Positions 11,189 to 22,375 of a stretch of 64,000 bases of DNA are shown here, piece after piece. Source of the stretch: Siphonodentalium dalli (Eukaryota; Mollusca; Scaphopoda; Gadilida; Siphonodentaliidae); assembly GCA_032622095.1 (NCBI GenBank), contig CP136061.1:122216754-122280753 (forward strand). Direction: 5' to 3'. Both the position numbers and the translations under genes were made by a program. Position 1 is the first letter of the stretch; the number at the start of each line of letters is the position of its first letter. The notes under the pieces are model-generated. The model was given only the letters and a program-made list of their open reading frames with translations, was not told the DNA's origin and ran no database searches.

Positions 11189-11319
11189 CTCGAGAATGAA
11201 GTCACCCGTTTTAAGACCTGCCCTGTCCGCCTGACTTCCCGCATCAACGCTATCGAGGTATTGTAAGGCTGGGAATTCCGGAGTGGGATGGAAGTCAATG
11301 TTTCCGCTGGTTGTATGCG
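11189..11319 (-). CDS. SHANK: Shank-like PDZ domain exon B (FPALQYL segment)
   Basis: Seen: acceptor TTTGTTTGCAG before 11319 and donor CTCGAG|GTTTGTT after 11189. The 131-bp exon encodes residues 556-599, including HPTPEFPALQYLDSVDAGS and ADRAGLKTGDFILE. Family knowledge: FPALQYL-(E/D)-SVD is diagnostic of Shank PDZs. The long beta2-beta3 insertion before it (SHTTSGNIDF) is also where Shank PDZs carry theirs. The AGL-GD-I-E run is the standard PDZ alphaA-beta4 region. Phase 1 in, phase 0 out. Very unlikely to be another PDZ family. Confidence 0.95.
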
Positions 11320-11650
11320 CTGCAAACAAAATGGAGAAAGGTTATTAGTGACTATGATTCAAAATAGAATTTCTCGTTTCAAATACCCGTTAGAACAAAA
11401 CTTTTTTTTCCGTAAAATATATGACATCATCATGTTTTAATGTCTCTGAAACAATTGTGCCACAACATGTCCAAAAAAAGAAAATCATAATACTGATTTG
11501 AGCATAGTGTATGATAAAGGGGAACAGAAATTTGAAAATACATCGTTGATTTTTTTTTATTGTGCTTTGTGACTTTAATACTAGTTTAATTTAGGTTGAA
11601 TTTCCTGTTATAAGAAGTATCAGCTGAAGCCCCTTCTTGTTTCTCTTTAA

Positions 11651-11778
11651 CCCTTTCAGTGCCAAGTCCGATTTTTGTATCAACCCATATTTCCTTGATC
11701 ATTAGAGCTCTTTCCATCAATGTATCACATTATTATGATCAATAAATTTGAAAAATGATGAAGGAAATACGGGTTGAC
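11651..11778 (+). mobile_element. Family D (TTAA) element, truncated and fused to a PalTA arm
   Basis: TTAA 11647-11650, then CCCTTTCAGTGCCAAGTCCG. The copy has lost part of its first half and stops at GGGTTGAC, before its right terminus. The next base begins a PalTA right arm at its apex. Confidence 0.8.
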
Positions 11779-11883
11779 GAGAGCTTTCCGATGAATGGCA
11801 ACAAGCCATATTTCCGACTAAACCCTGAAAAGTTACCCATAATTCTGCTGTGGTAAGAAGTCGATTAATTAGAGCATTTACTG
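11779..11883 (+). mobile_element. PalTA right arm only
   Basis: Begins GAGAGCTTTCCGATGAATGG, exactly at the palindrome apex, and runs to ATTTACTG followed by TA. The left arm is replaced by family D sequence. Confidence 0.9.
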
Positions 11884-11925
11884 TACATGTCCAACACATT
11901 TTTGTTCTTTATGCGTGCATTGAAA

Positions 11926-12179
11926 CCCTTTCATCACGGGAGCTGCGCTGGTGCAGCATTAAAGATCTTGTGCCAGTGCATTCTCTTATATATGCGATCT
12001 CCTATAGAGAGCCTTGCATATATAAGAGAATGCACTGGCTTACAAGGTCAAGGTAAATATTGATAGGCCAATGTATTCACTTATATATGCGAGGCTCCAT
12101 TTGGGAGAATCGAATATTTAAGAAAATGCATTGGCACAGGGTTTTCGCAAAATTTTAGTAAACTCCAGTCATGGAATGG
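11926..12179 (+). mobile_element. TTAA-HP element, terminal set 3, inverted orientation
   Basis: Left CCCTTTCATCACGGGAGC (TTAA mutated). Two hairpins (about 11972-12038 and 12068-12136). Right end CAGTCATGGAATGG, then TTAA 12180-12183. Confidence 0.85.
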
Positions 12180-12561
12180 TTAAAGCTAGTTGAATTAAGG
12201 TTGAATTTCTATTACTTTTGAGACTTTTGATCTGTCGGTCCTGGTACTAAATGCGTTAAAACACATGATATGTCCATCATATTCTTTACTTGATGAATTT
12301 GCTTGCCGAGGCACAATGGCAATCACTATATAGGTCACATTTGCAGACATTAACTTGGAAGCATGTTTTATTCAATGGTTTGGAATAAATAAGTATGTCT
12401 AAAGCAACGAGTGCTCCAATCAATACAGCTAACGTAAAATTCATTAGCACTTATATAGGATATGACAACAATGATGTTGCATATATTTCCAAGACTACTA
12501 AGTAAGTAGGGCTGCAAGCATGCAGGAATATGTGCTTCAGTGCACATTTACAATCTCGGAG

Positions 12562-12816
12562 CAAGCCTTGAAATAGTGTGTCTGTCATATGCAGAATGAG
12601 GTCCCCAGAGGGTGAATTTAGTGATGGTACCCCCGCATAGCGGGCTAGCATCACCAATTTCACCCTCTGGGAACCTCATTCTGCTGAGGTGTAAGCAGAA
12701 TGAGGTCCCCAGAGGGTGAATTTGGTGATGCTAGCCCGCTATGCGGGGTAGCATCACTCAATCCACCCTCTGGGGACCTCATTCTGCAAATGACAGACAC
12801 ACTATTTCAAGGCTTG
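12562..12816. mobile_element. hAT-C element, short form
   Basis: Full 255-bp copy, nearly identical to 3004-3257. Flanks GCTCGGAG and GTGATGCA do not match, so the 8-bp duplication is lost, or one end is recombined. Confidence 0.88.
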
Positions 12817-13152
12817 GTGATGCAAATTTTTGGCAGCTGGTGGCTTATCAATTTTAATATGAATATTCTCATCTATCAGAGAAGATTAGGGACATTACAT
12901 AACTAAACTCGGGTTAACTCCATGTTCATATTTAAGGTAGGAAAATTCAGGTAATGAAATGTTGTAGTATATATATAGGGCAGGTATTGCAAATAAATAT
13001 ATTGCACTGTGTGGGGGGGGAGTCTGAGATAGGAAGTCAAGGTGGACTACATTTTCTGACCAATTGATCGACGAGTCCTGAGGACGAGACAATGTGTGAT
13101 CCAGAAAATGCAGTAATTAAGTCTTGAATACCAATCTCAGTAACGTAGAGTA

Positions 13153-13363
13153 CAGTAATGCCCTAAATAATCGACTCCTTAACCACAACAGAATTATGGG
13201 TAATTTTTCAGGATTCAGTTAGAAATATGGCTTGTTACCATTCATTGGAATTCTCAGTGAGAGCTTTCCGATAAGTGACAACAAGCCATATTTCCGACTA
13301 AATCCTGAAAAATTACCCATAATTCTGCTGTGGTTAAGGAGTCAATTATTTAGGGCATTACTG
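13153..13363. mobile_element. PalTA palindrome
   Basis: Full-length copy with TA on both sides; a few arm mismatches (e.g. TTAGAAATATGG on the left). Confidence 0.9.
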
Positions 13364-13387
13364 TACATGTGCCAATTTATATTATAA

Positions 13388-14005
13388 CTATATAGCAGGT
13401 GACCCGACTTCGTCTGGGCTTTGACCTTGAATTGACCATTTTGAAGGTCAAGGTAAGGTCGGGGTAACGATTTGACCCGTCCAAAACACTCCCCGGACAA
13501 AATTACCCGTAGGTATAAAATTTCGTCGAAATCCGTCCCGCTGTTTTCCCGGCCATTAGCTAACAGACAAACAAACAGACAGAAATCCATTTGTGGGTAC
13601 CCGTTTTAAGGTGAAGGTCACCTCGGGCGGAAAAACTGAAGCGATGAAAATCTCTCCCATTCCTAGGAACCCCTAAGTACGAACACAGGCATTCACACAA
13701 CACGCTCATGTCTGGACACAGACACAACACGCTCATGTCTGGACACATACAAGCTCTTTATCAACGAAACTGCGGATACGAACGCTCTTTAACTATCATG
13801 CGATTAACCCATTAATTCCCATTGCGGTGACCGGGGATTGGAGAATGAGTGCTCTGACGTTCTCAGAAGCGGTGCAATGACATTCCATCTGGCATTTTAC
13901 CCTTAGATAGGAAGTTTGGGCTAAATCTGCCCGGCAGATTTCCGGGCCATAGCTAACAAACAAACAAACAACAAACAAACAGACAGAAGTTCCAAAATAT
14001 ATATT
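13388..14005 (-). repeat. Two tandem LINE-type 3' tails
   Basis: Two related blocks. Each has a data-poor 'ATAGGTATAAAATTTCGTCG / CCGGCCATTAGCTAACA' type segment and ends in CAAACAAACAGACAGAA (13567-13585 and 13960-13990). Such tails are common at the 3' ends of invertebrate non-LTR retrotransposons. No reverse-transcriptase coding sequence is seen here. A CTCATGTCTGGACACA direct repeat lies at 13706-13747. Confidence 0.6.
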
Positions 14006-14132
14006 AGATTATTTAAATAGATTATTAAATAAAGGGCAATCTGATATGAGATCTATGTTATTACACAATAAATATTGTATAACACAGAGATGATGTGGTG
14101 CATCTCTCCCAAGACTTGCATAATCAACTTAA

Positions 14133-14308
14133 AGGGCTACTGTGCACTAAATCCGGCCATTTATGGGACCATCTCCTTTTATACTCAATAGAATATATGA
14201 AAAAAATTAAGTTTGAGCATGGATAGTGCAAAATACACTTGTGTGCTCTATGAATGATGCAAACAACATCATAATTATAAATGGCCGGTTCTAGTGTACA
14301 GTACCCCT
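14133..14308. mobile_element. Small MITE with about 30-bp inverted ends
   Basis: AGGGCTACTGTGCACTA at the left pairs with TAGTGTACAGTACCCCT at the right; GGCCATTTAT/ATAAATGGCC lies inside. 176 bp. Confidence 0.7.
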
Positions 14309-14730
14309 ATAAGTATGTAAAAATTGGGATATATATATATAATTTCGCCTACATGCTCCAATCAATTAAAACATTATTTAAGCGTTCATTGAATCCAATA
14401 AATTTTTCAAACGATTCCAGTAAATTTAAGGTTAAAATTTCAATTGAATTGGTTAGGATTAAGATGTGTGTTGTCTGATATTGTAAAGAGAATAGATAAA
14501 TTGATTCAATTCTCTGATGAATTCAATGTTGTTACAGAAACAAACAGAGCCTCTTCACAGCTCGCGTGCAGTTACTGTTTTCGTACAGGATATGGCTTGT
14601 AGCTTGAGGGATGTGGAATCGGAAAATGTCTAGTCGTTTTGGCATATATCTTCATAGCTATGTCAAGCTGCAGGGAATATATATTTATAAGGGTGGTTAT
14701 GTTTGAAAGCCAATCATATTTTACTATATA

Positions 14731-14899
14731 CAGTAATGATCTAAATAATCGACTCCTTAACCACAGCAGAATTATGGGTAACTTTTCAGGATTTAGTCGG
14801 AAATATGGCTTGTTGCCATTCATCGGAAAGCTCTCAAATCCTGAAAAGTTACCCATAATTCTGCTGTGGTTAAGGTGTCAATTATTTAGGGCATTACTG
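14731..14899. mobile_element. PalTA, apex-side deletion in right arm
   Basis: The left arm is complete to AGCTCTC, then jumps to AAATCCTGAAAAG. TA flanks. The same deletion junction occurs at 35183 and 38570. Confidence 0.9.
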
Positions 14900-15028
14900 T
14901 ATTCTGGAAAACATTTGTGGAATTCTAATTTTATATATATAATAATAGTAGGAGTATATAATAGGACATTATTCAGCGTTCTTCCTCACCTGAAACCCTC
15001 CACATGTCCCTAACATCTGCAAAATTAT

Positions 15029-15246
15029 ATTAAAGACATATTATGGCCTTGTTATGGTACATGAAACTGATAAGTTAGTATTCAGGTGATGTGTCAGCAT
15101 TTCGCCGAAAATCTCAAGTAAATCTACTGTACCACTCCATAGAAAACATCATCTGAACTAGGCTCATTTGTAAATATTTACTTCACGATTCAGAATGCAA
15201 CTGTCGGAGATAAACTAACGAAAATGATTTTGCCATCAAGAGTCAC
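15029..15246 (+). repeat. Interspersed repeat K, copy 1
   Basis: Starts TAAAGACATATTATG and contains ATAGAAAACATC and GATAAACTAACGAAAATGAT. Same orientation as the diverged copy at 25719-25966. Class unknown. Confidence 0.75.
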
Positions 15247-16145
15247 TTCAAACAGTTGAAAAATGTGCTTTCTTGAAATTTGTCATGCTATCTCCATGAA
15301 AACATTACTGGATGCTGAAGCATATAAAATTGGTATAAAGGTTTTTCTCATATTCATGAACTTATTTTGATCCTCAGAACCAAGAGGAAATGTGACAAAA
15401 GCTGAACTAGATAAAATTTTAGACTCCAGACCGCCACAACTATTATTCAATTTAAAATTTATAGGCAGAGTTTCTATGTGTCATGTTTGTTCTTGTGATT
15501 TTAAAACAAAATGAGAAAAAAAAAACACTATCAGTGTGAATATCATCATTATTAACAATGATAAATGTATTTAACCGGTATCTGAAACAGAAAATCTATT
15601 GATGACTGCATACAATGTTATCACCTGAGCGGAATTTGAGCATTTCATCATGCATATTTCATTGGTTTTATCGACCCCGCACATCAGGGAACTTAAATAT
15701 TACTGAAACCTATTTACGTGGCACATGCCAAGTGAATGTCAGGTGTAAAGAATTTGCTGAGAGATGTATCAGAAGAATGCCTATAAACGCAATGGCTGAA
15801 CGAACTAAACAGGCGAGAAAATTGAAATATTGAATTTTTGTTCGGATGACAGGACATGTAAGACATTAATTTTGATGACAATATAGTCGGTATAATGATA
15901 TTTTGCAGGTTATTGTATAATGGGTGGCATACAACGCCATTATGGTATGCATTACGTAATTGTGTAAGCTCCATTGCAATTCTTTTATATTTATTCATAT
16001 TATTGAATAGAGCATGAAGCTTTTCCTGACCAGTTTCAACTGGAACAAATATGCCTTTTATGAATTCAGGAAATCCATATCGGGAGCGATTAGATAGGTA
16101 GATTAAAAGAACTGCCACAAATGCCAAGTTTGATCCAGCAATCTC

Positions 16146-16602
16146 CAAGCCTGCAAATAGTGTTCCTGTCATTTGCAGAATGAGGTCCCCAGAGGGTAAA
16201 CTTAGTGACGCTATTCCGCATAGCAGGCAAGCATCACCAAATTCACCATCTGGAGACCTCATTCCGAATTGGCCTCATCTGCTATGGGAGACACAGACTC
16301 AGATTGAGGCTCCCAAATGGTGAATATTGTGACGTACACCCATTGGGAACCTCGATTATGCAATGTGTCGTCTGCCAATTTGGGGATACGTACATAACTA
16401 AACTAAAAAAGAAATAGAATCTAAGTTTCTATAGAAATTTGATAATAAAGAAACTTTTCAGAGAAGATGAGGCCTATTAAGCAGAATGAGGTCCCCAGAG
16501 GGTGAATTTAGTGATGCTAGCACACTATGCGGGATAGCATCACTAAATTCACCCTCTGGGGACCTCATTCTGTAAATGCCAGATACACTATTTGCAGGCG
16601 TG
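16146..16602. mobile_element. hAT-C element, long form
   Basis: CAAGCCTGCAAATAGTG left, GCAGGCGTG right. Flanks GCAATCTC / CCGATCTC agree at 6 of 8 positions, a decayed 8-bp duplication. Two hairpins with a middle containing GGGAACCTCGATTATGCAA. Confidence 0.85.
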
Positions 16603-16775
16603 CCGATCTCACCTCTTCAATGAGACATAGGTGATGCAATGACCAGTATAATTCATTGTAGTTATAAAGGTTTATTTTATGACATGCATTTAATTAAAAT
16701 AACAATTTTTTAAGAACATAAACCCATGAAAATGATCAAAAGGTTTAAAGAATCTTAAAATGATGATATACTTAC

Positions 16776-16849
16776 ATTTAGCACCTCTGAGCACGAAGCC
16801 ATATCCCTCACTGCCTTTTTGTAGCACAACACTTCTTGGGACATTCTCA
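16776..16849 (-). CDS. SHANK: Shank-like PDZ domain exon A (carboxylate-binding loop)
   Basis: Seen: acceptor TCTCTTTTCAG before 16849 and donor AAAT|GTAAG after 16776. The 74-bp exon encodes residues 531-555 (SENVPRSVVLQKGSEGYGF then VLRGAK). It holds beta strand A and the GLGF-type loop (GYGF) that grips the C-terminal carboxylate of the ligand. Family knowledge: xxGFGFVLRGAK is the hallmark start of the Shank PDZ. The exon enters in phase 2 and leaves in phase 1, matching both neighbours. A PalTA palindrome lies 75 bp upstream of the acceptor, and a hAT-C element lies about 170 bp past the donor. Confidence 0.93.
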
Positions 16850-16924
16850 CTGAAAAGAGATAAATAATAATATAAAGCACTCAGCTATTTCCAAATCTTG
16901 ACATAACTTAGCGATTCTCAGCTA

Positions 16925-17120
16925 CAGTAATGTCCTAAATAATCGACTCCTAAACCACAGCAGAATTATGAGTAACTTTTCATGATTTAGTCGGAAATAT
17001 GGCTAGTTTCCATTCATTAGCTTTCCGATGACTGGCAACAAGCCATATTTCTGACTAAACCATGAAATGTTACCCATAATTCTGCTGTTGTTAAGGAGTC
17101 AATTATTTATGGCATTACTG
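16925..17120. mobile_element. PalTA palindrome, 75 bp upstream of the exon A acceptor
   Basis: Nearly full length, apex shortened (ATTAGCTTTCCGATGACTGG). TA flanks. Confidence 0.88.
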
Positions 17121-17149
17121 TATAACAGCATGTCATCATGACAGGCTCA

Positions 17150-17706
17150 TAACAAGTTCAGCCTGTCAGTTCTGCAAATTTGGGGATATAGAGAAACTAA
17201 AAAAAATAAAAATTTAAAGCTAGAAACTGAAAAAAAACTTTTCAATTTGACAATAAAGTTACTTTCCCTTGAGATGAGGCCCAAGCAGAATGAGGTCCCC
17301 AGATGGCAAATTTAGTAATGCTAGTCTACTCTGCAGGGCAGCGTCACCAAATTCACCCTCTGGGTACCTCATTCTGCTTAGGCCTCAACTGCTATTGGAG
17401 ACCAAGGATCAGATTGAAGTTTCCCAGTTGAAGTCTTCACCCATCAGTCACCCCAATTAATATGCATTGTATCTTCTGCAAATTAGTGGAAAATGAAAAC
17501 TTCCCAGAAGGGAAAAATTAACTAAATAACGATGTTAATTTGAGACAAAATATGGATATATACTTCCCAGAAGATGAAATTTAAGCAGAATGATGTCCCC
17601 AGAGGGTTAATTTGGTGTTGCTAGCCTGCTGTGTGGGGTAGCATCAGTAATTTCACCCTCTGAGGGCCTCATTCTGCAAATGTCAGACACGCTATTTCAA
17701 GGCTTG
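17150..17706. mobile_element. hAT-C element, longest form, left end eroded
   Basis: Two hairpins near 17285-17380 and 17585-17690 separated by the long middle. Right end GCTATTTCAAGGCTTG. Confidence 0.78.
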
Positions 17707-18162
17707 TTACCAGACCATGAGGCCATAATCACTATTTATATGAACAAGCAATAACATCAGGGAGTAAAGAAGAGCAATAAATCTTATAACTTTCAATAAA
17801 CCCTGCCTACATGGCATATTAAATGATCCCCATAGAATGAATGGGGTATGGAAGTAACACTTGGCTAGCTTTACGAGAGCACACCATGAATAAAGTACGT
17901 TTCCTAACAATGTCATCATGCCTTAATCGACTGTGTAAACATCTTATGATCAAACTTCCCTGTAGAATGAAAAATGGTTTAAAGGTTGATGTGATCAGAA
18001 TGACAAGAATTTGTGTCGATGATAAATGATTAAAGTCATAATAAGAAAAAAACGAATTTACGACAATTCAAAATGTGAACATTTCCTTTGAGGTTTAATC
18101 TGTTTTGAAACCTATAGTTTAGTATCTATATGGGATGCCTTTAACTGGTTTATATCAACCTA

Positions 18163-18327
18163 CAGTAATGTCCTAATTAATCTACTCCTTAACCACAGCA
18201 GAATTATGGGTAACTTTTCAGGATTCTGTCGGAAATATGGCTTGTTGCCATTCATCGGAAAGCTCTCCCCGAGAAGTTACCCATAATTCTGCTGTGGTTA
18301 AGGAGAGTTTTATTCAGGGCATTACTG
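18163..18327. mobile_element. PalTA, deletion in right arm
   Basis: The left arm is complete; after CTCTCCCCGAG it resumes at AAGTTACCC. TA flanks. Confidence 0.9.
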
Positions 18328-19042
18328 TATATGTGTGCGTTTAAATGGTTTTATTTCAATCTAATTGTCAGGCCGTTTTCGTAATCATTAATCAACTGTC
18401 CTGCAGTTAATATAGGTAACAATCTTGCCCACACAAACAATAAATTCGCTGACTAAAGTACCACGCAAAAAATGAATCATGCTTTATTCAGGACAGTGCC
18501 ATTAATACAGCCGGTGGGAAAAGTACACGGTTGTTGCTAGCCATTTAAATCCACTTTTGTTTGCCAATATGGTGGTGGCTCTTGTTACAGATAAATTCAG
18601 GTATAAATAGCAAAGGAATCAATGATAGTGGACAGGGTATATATCCAGCAGCGTAAACGCAATAGTAAGTAGACACATCGGGCTTCCGTGGATTCAAAAG
18701 TTGATGTAAAAGTTCTTATTATAGCTAGTTCAACAGTCAGAATTCATAATAAAAATAAAAAAAAATTCATGGACTTATCAAATTTACACAACTACATGAA
18801 GATAAACAAGACTCATCATTGCAAATCAAGCCAGATCTGTGTTGTTTATTCTTTAAAAAATGACAGTACAAAAAACTTCGGGTGATTTATTGGATGTGAT
18901 GACCTTGGTCATACAAACATTACTTAGGTAAATTGTTCTAACAGTTGACAATGATAAATTATAGGCCATACAATGTCAGTATTATGAGAGGAGACCATGC
19001 CGAGGTTCACTGATCCAAACGTGGATGTGAAGGTCTCATATA
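18328..19042. other. No recognised feature
   Basis: AT-rich intron sequence; short plus-strand reading frames here lack any family signature. Confidence 0.45.
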
Positions 19043-19147
19043 CAGTAATGCCCTAAATAATTGACTCCTAAACCACAGCAGAATTATGGGTAACTTTTCA
19101 GGATTTAGTCAGAAATATGGCTTGTTGCCATTCATCGGAAAGCTCTC
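19043..19147 (+). mobile_element. PalTA left arm only
   Basis: CAGTAATGCCC... up to the apex CGGAAAGCTCTC, then directly into family G sequence. TA on the left. Confidence 0.9.
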
Positions 19148-19216
19148 GGGAAACAATAGACCATTCCAATATTTTCTTTTATAACTGGGTGGGAGGATCC
19201 ATTTAGTATAGATCCT
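19148..19216 (+). mobile_element. Family G right half fused to PalTA apex
   Basis: AATAGACCATTCCAAT and GGATCCATTTAGTATAGA match the right half of family G; the terminal GGGTTAA is missing. Confidence 0.7.
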
Positions 19217-20064
19217 AACCTGGGTACTTTGAGACTAATTCCAGCAAAGGTTGGTAGTAAAATAGTAATGTTATTAACCTAGTTAATTAACTATCAAATC
19301 AATGTAAGTGGCACAATAAAGAATTACCCAACACACAACACACACCCTGCAGATAAAGGGTGTGTAGTCAATTCTGGAAAATTGTGGTTAACTTTATAGT
19401 CAGCTTTTAATAGGCACTAAAAGTCATTTTCCTAATCTAAGTGTACAAAATAACTATCATATTTCTGCATACTTGATAGGGTACAAATGTTAACCAAAGA
19501 AAGGTGGATCCATATTAATGAACAATAAAATTCTGTTAATGATATTCACGGATCAATATGATTAGCCAGGTAAATATTTACACAGGCAGCCACATAAATG
19601 TTATACAATCTGTTCAAACATGACCTGTATTTAAATAATCGAACACAATAGGCATATCAGGTTTATCATGGTACATGGTCCTGCGTAATATGCTTTCAAT
19701 GTTGTCGTTTAAAAGCTGAACGCTCAATGCTGATATCCTGCGCTATGACAAAATATCCTGCAATCGATCCACGTTTTAGTGTAAACATATTTTTATTTCC
19801 AAATCCAAACATAATACACATAATACACAAATGACATAAATATACAACATATAAGAGATAATGTATGGAAATGAGGATCAGACAACAAGCCCGAGGGCTT
19901 ATATGAAGTCTTCTCCTCTTTGGCGACATGCCCCTTCCCCAATAAGTGAGGGAGGGGTATCGATCAGACGGGAAATAATAGAAATAATATTTTTTAAAGG
20001 AGAAGTAACTAAGTTTAAGTTGGGATGGACACAGCGGGAAGATAGTGTTAGGGATAGCAGGAGG

Positions 20065-20088
20065 CAGAGAGAGAGAGAGAGAGAGAGA
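20065..20088 (+). repeat. (GA)n microsatellite
   Basis: About 12 GA units in a purine-rich stretch. Confidence 0.95.
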
Positions 20089-20418
20089 ATGAGAGGGAGA
20101 GTGAGAAAGTAGAGGGGACAGAGTTTTCAATAATTTAGTTGCTGCGTGATGAAAATTATGCTCGTAGTAATATGCATGCGTCAGGCTCCATGGGAGGGGG
20201 TCAATCGCAATGGCCAATTCCTATTTCAATGGGGTTCACTGTGAATATCGCTGCATTCTTCATGTAGAATCATTTCACGTATATACAGGATAGTGACAAG
20301 TAAAGTAACTTACAAAATAATCGTTATCGGAAGACATTTAGTACTACATACATAATGGAGAACATCGTGCTGCCGCATAACGCGGCCGGAATCCAAAGCA
20401 ATTTGTTACCCATACAGA

Positions 20419-21267
20419 TCATGGAAATCTTTTTGTTCTCATAATATATGTCTGTACTGCATTAAATATTTGTTTGTTTTCGCGAAGACTAAGCTCTCTT
20501 GACCCCCGCATTAGTGTATTCTCAGATAAGGCAACATTTGGTAGGGAGTCATATAGTTCTCTTCTGGGCTCTTGATAAAATGTACATTCAAAGAGATAGT
20601 GGTAAGTTGTCTCAAATTCCCCACATAGACAGAAGGGGGAAATTTTTACATGGTTATCTGTCAGGTCACCACTTAGGTGGCTGCAGTTCAATCTTAACCG
20701 GATATGGAGGATATGAGATTTACGACATTTACTATGATAAAAATAGGCAGGTGGACGTATATTGTCACTGTTCAGTTCCTTTTTGAAGTCTTCGATTGTA
20801 CTGCTGCTCTTTGTAGTTTCTGACAGTTTGTTCCATTCGGTAATTGCAGATGGTAAGAAAGAATCCATATAATAGTCATAATTAATATTCGAGGGTAGTC
20901 TTATATGTTCAAATCTTAAGTTATATCTGGAATTATTTGCCTGAATTGGTCGTACATAATTTCTTAAAATTGATGGAGCAGTTCCTTGTATCATTTTAAA
21001 AAATTGGCATAGCTTGTGTTTTCTACGGCGTGAAGAGAGGAGTTCCCAGCCAGTCTCTGACAAAAGGCACGCGTTACTCGTACTGATGGTTGCACCTGTT
21101 ACTATTCGGGCCATTTCATACTGAACCTTTTCAATGTCATCACTAAGATAATCAGGGCAGTTATCCCAAACAGGGGAGGCATATTCCAGTATTGGTCGGA
21201 TAAATGTATAATGTATTTTTTCAAGCGTTTCTCTGCTTAGCTTGTATCTGTGTATCCACGTTTTATA
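20419..21267 (-). mobile_element. LINE (Jockey/CR1-like) reverse transcriptase, C-terminal fragment
   Basis: An open minus-strand frame of about 283 codons after TAG. Seen: FIRPILEYASPVWDN, then ARIVTGATISTSNACLLSET, the RRRKHKLCQFFKMIQG block, and a C-terminal LRLNCSHLSG...CLCGEFETTYHYLFEC Cys/His motif, ending at a stop (20419). These are the usual post-catalytic 'thumb' and tail of ORF2 in Jockey/CR1-type non-LTR elements. The catalytic YADD part and endonuclease are absent, so it is a 5'-truncated copy. Only the coding tail is certain; the 3' UTR edge is unclear. Opposite orientation is not an issue: it is in sense with the Shank transcript. Confidence 0.88.
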
Positions 21268-21290
21268 ATACTATATGCTGGTTATCTGGT

Positions 21291-21937
21291 TTTCACTTGT
21301 CTGTGACATAAGGCAATAACCGGGTTTCAACCCTATGAATATTTATTTATTTATAAAGCACTTTAAAAAGTTCATCACCAGTTGGTGGAAGAATTATTAA
21401 GATATTTTCAAAGATTCAAACACCGTTGAATATTGATAATTGGATCAGAAAATCTGAAGGGGTCATATTTTGATTTCAATGTTATTGAACTCAGCTTCGA
21501 GAATTGGTGATTTGCAAATCAAAATTGAGCAAAGCTTAATTGTGACACCAGGCACAATCTATTCCAAATAAACAAAAAGGCATAAGTTACTAAATTTTCA
21601 AACAATAAGAACAACTTTCTGCCGTCCTGAGCCCTCACCACACACTTGCTGGCGAGCTAGCCACCCTGAACATAATTATTCAAGATTGTGGATCAGTTTG
21701 ATACTAATCTCATACAAAACACCATATTATTTATACAGTTAAAGCAGTTAAGTTTTTATATACATAGTGCAGAACATTTATGACATGATAGCATCATAAT
21801 TCTGCCTATAAAGGGAGGAAATTCGGACTTTATAACATTGAAAAAACAAATCAAGTAATAAAAGTCGCCTAAATATTGTAGTCTGGAATTGAGACTTCCA
21901 TCTGTTGTGAAATGCATTAATTATTATTAACCAGTTC
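21291..21937. other. No recognised feature
   Basis: AT-rich intron DNA between the LINE fragment and the nested TTAA elements. Confidence 0.45.
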
Positions 21938-22061
21938 GTGGCGGGAGCTTCGCTGCTGCAGCTTTAACCCTTTGAGTGCCAGGGGCCGATATTATCGGCC
22001 CTAAACCTACACAATAAGTCTGTTAAAGAATATAATAAAATATATTAAAATTGTAAAAAAC

Positions 22062-22096
<35 letters not shown>

Positions 22097-22375
22097 TTAA
22101 GCCAATGCATTCTCTTATATATGCGAGTCGACCATAGGTCGCCTATGTATATAAAAAGAGAATGCATTGGCACAGGGTATATGGGTCGATACAAAAATCG
22201 GACCTGGCACTCAAAGGGTTAAAGATCCTGTTCCAGTGCATTCTCTTATATAATTATGCGGTCTCCCATAAGAGAATGCACTGGCTTACAAGGTTAAGAT
22301 AAATATTGTTAGGCCAATGTATTCTCTTTCCGGGATATATGTGAGGCTTGATCCCATGAGAGAATACATGTATTA
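21938..22375. mobile_element. TTAA-HP element, terminal set 3, split by a nested insertion
   Basis: The left part GGCGGGAGCTTCGCTGCTGC ends at TTTAA (21967). The element resumes at TTAAAGATCCTGTTCCAG (22219), with two eroded hairpins to about 22375. Confidence 0.82.
21968..22218. mobile_element. TTAA-HP element, terminal set 1, nested in a set-3 element
   Basis: TTAA at 21964-21967 and 22219-22222. Ends CCCTTTGAGTGCCAGG and CCTGGCACTCAAAGGG. An internal A run (22065-22094) precedes one 70-bp hairpin (about 22102-22173). Other set-3 copies carry an uninterrupted GCATTAAAGATC here, so the empty site is known. Confidence 0.93.

Noticed and set aside
13342-13978. Frames rich in Cys/Val-Cys-Leu-Phe text
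   Set aside because: They read through CAAACAAACAGACAG tails of LINE-type 3' ends, not protein-coding sequence.
15714-16262. 182-codon minus-strand frame
   Set aside because: It runs through the left part of a hAT-C element and AT-rich DNA; the encoded text shows no conserved domain and shares its start with other hAT-C copies.
19696-20217. 173-codon minus-strand frame with a long Ser-Leu alternation
   Set aside because: The Ser-Leu run is a (GA)n microsatellite translated; no splice context or homology.
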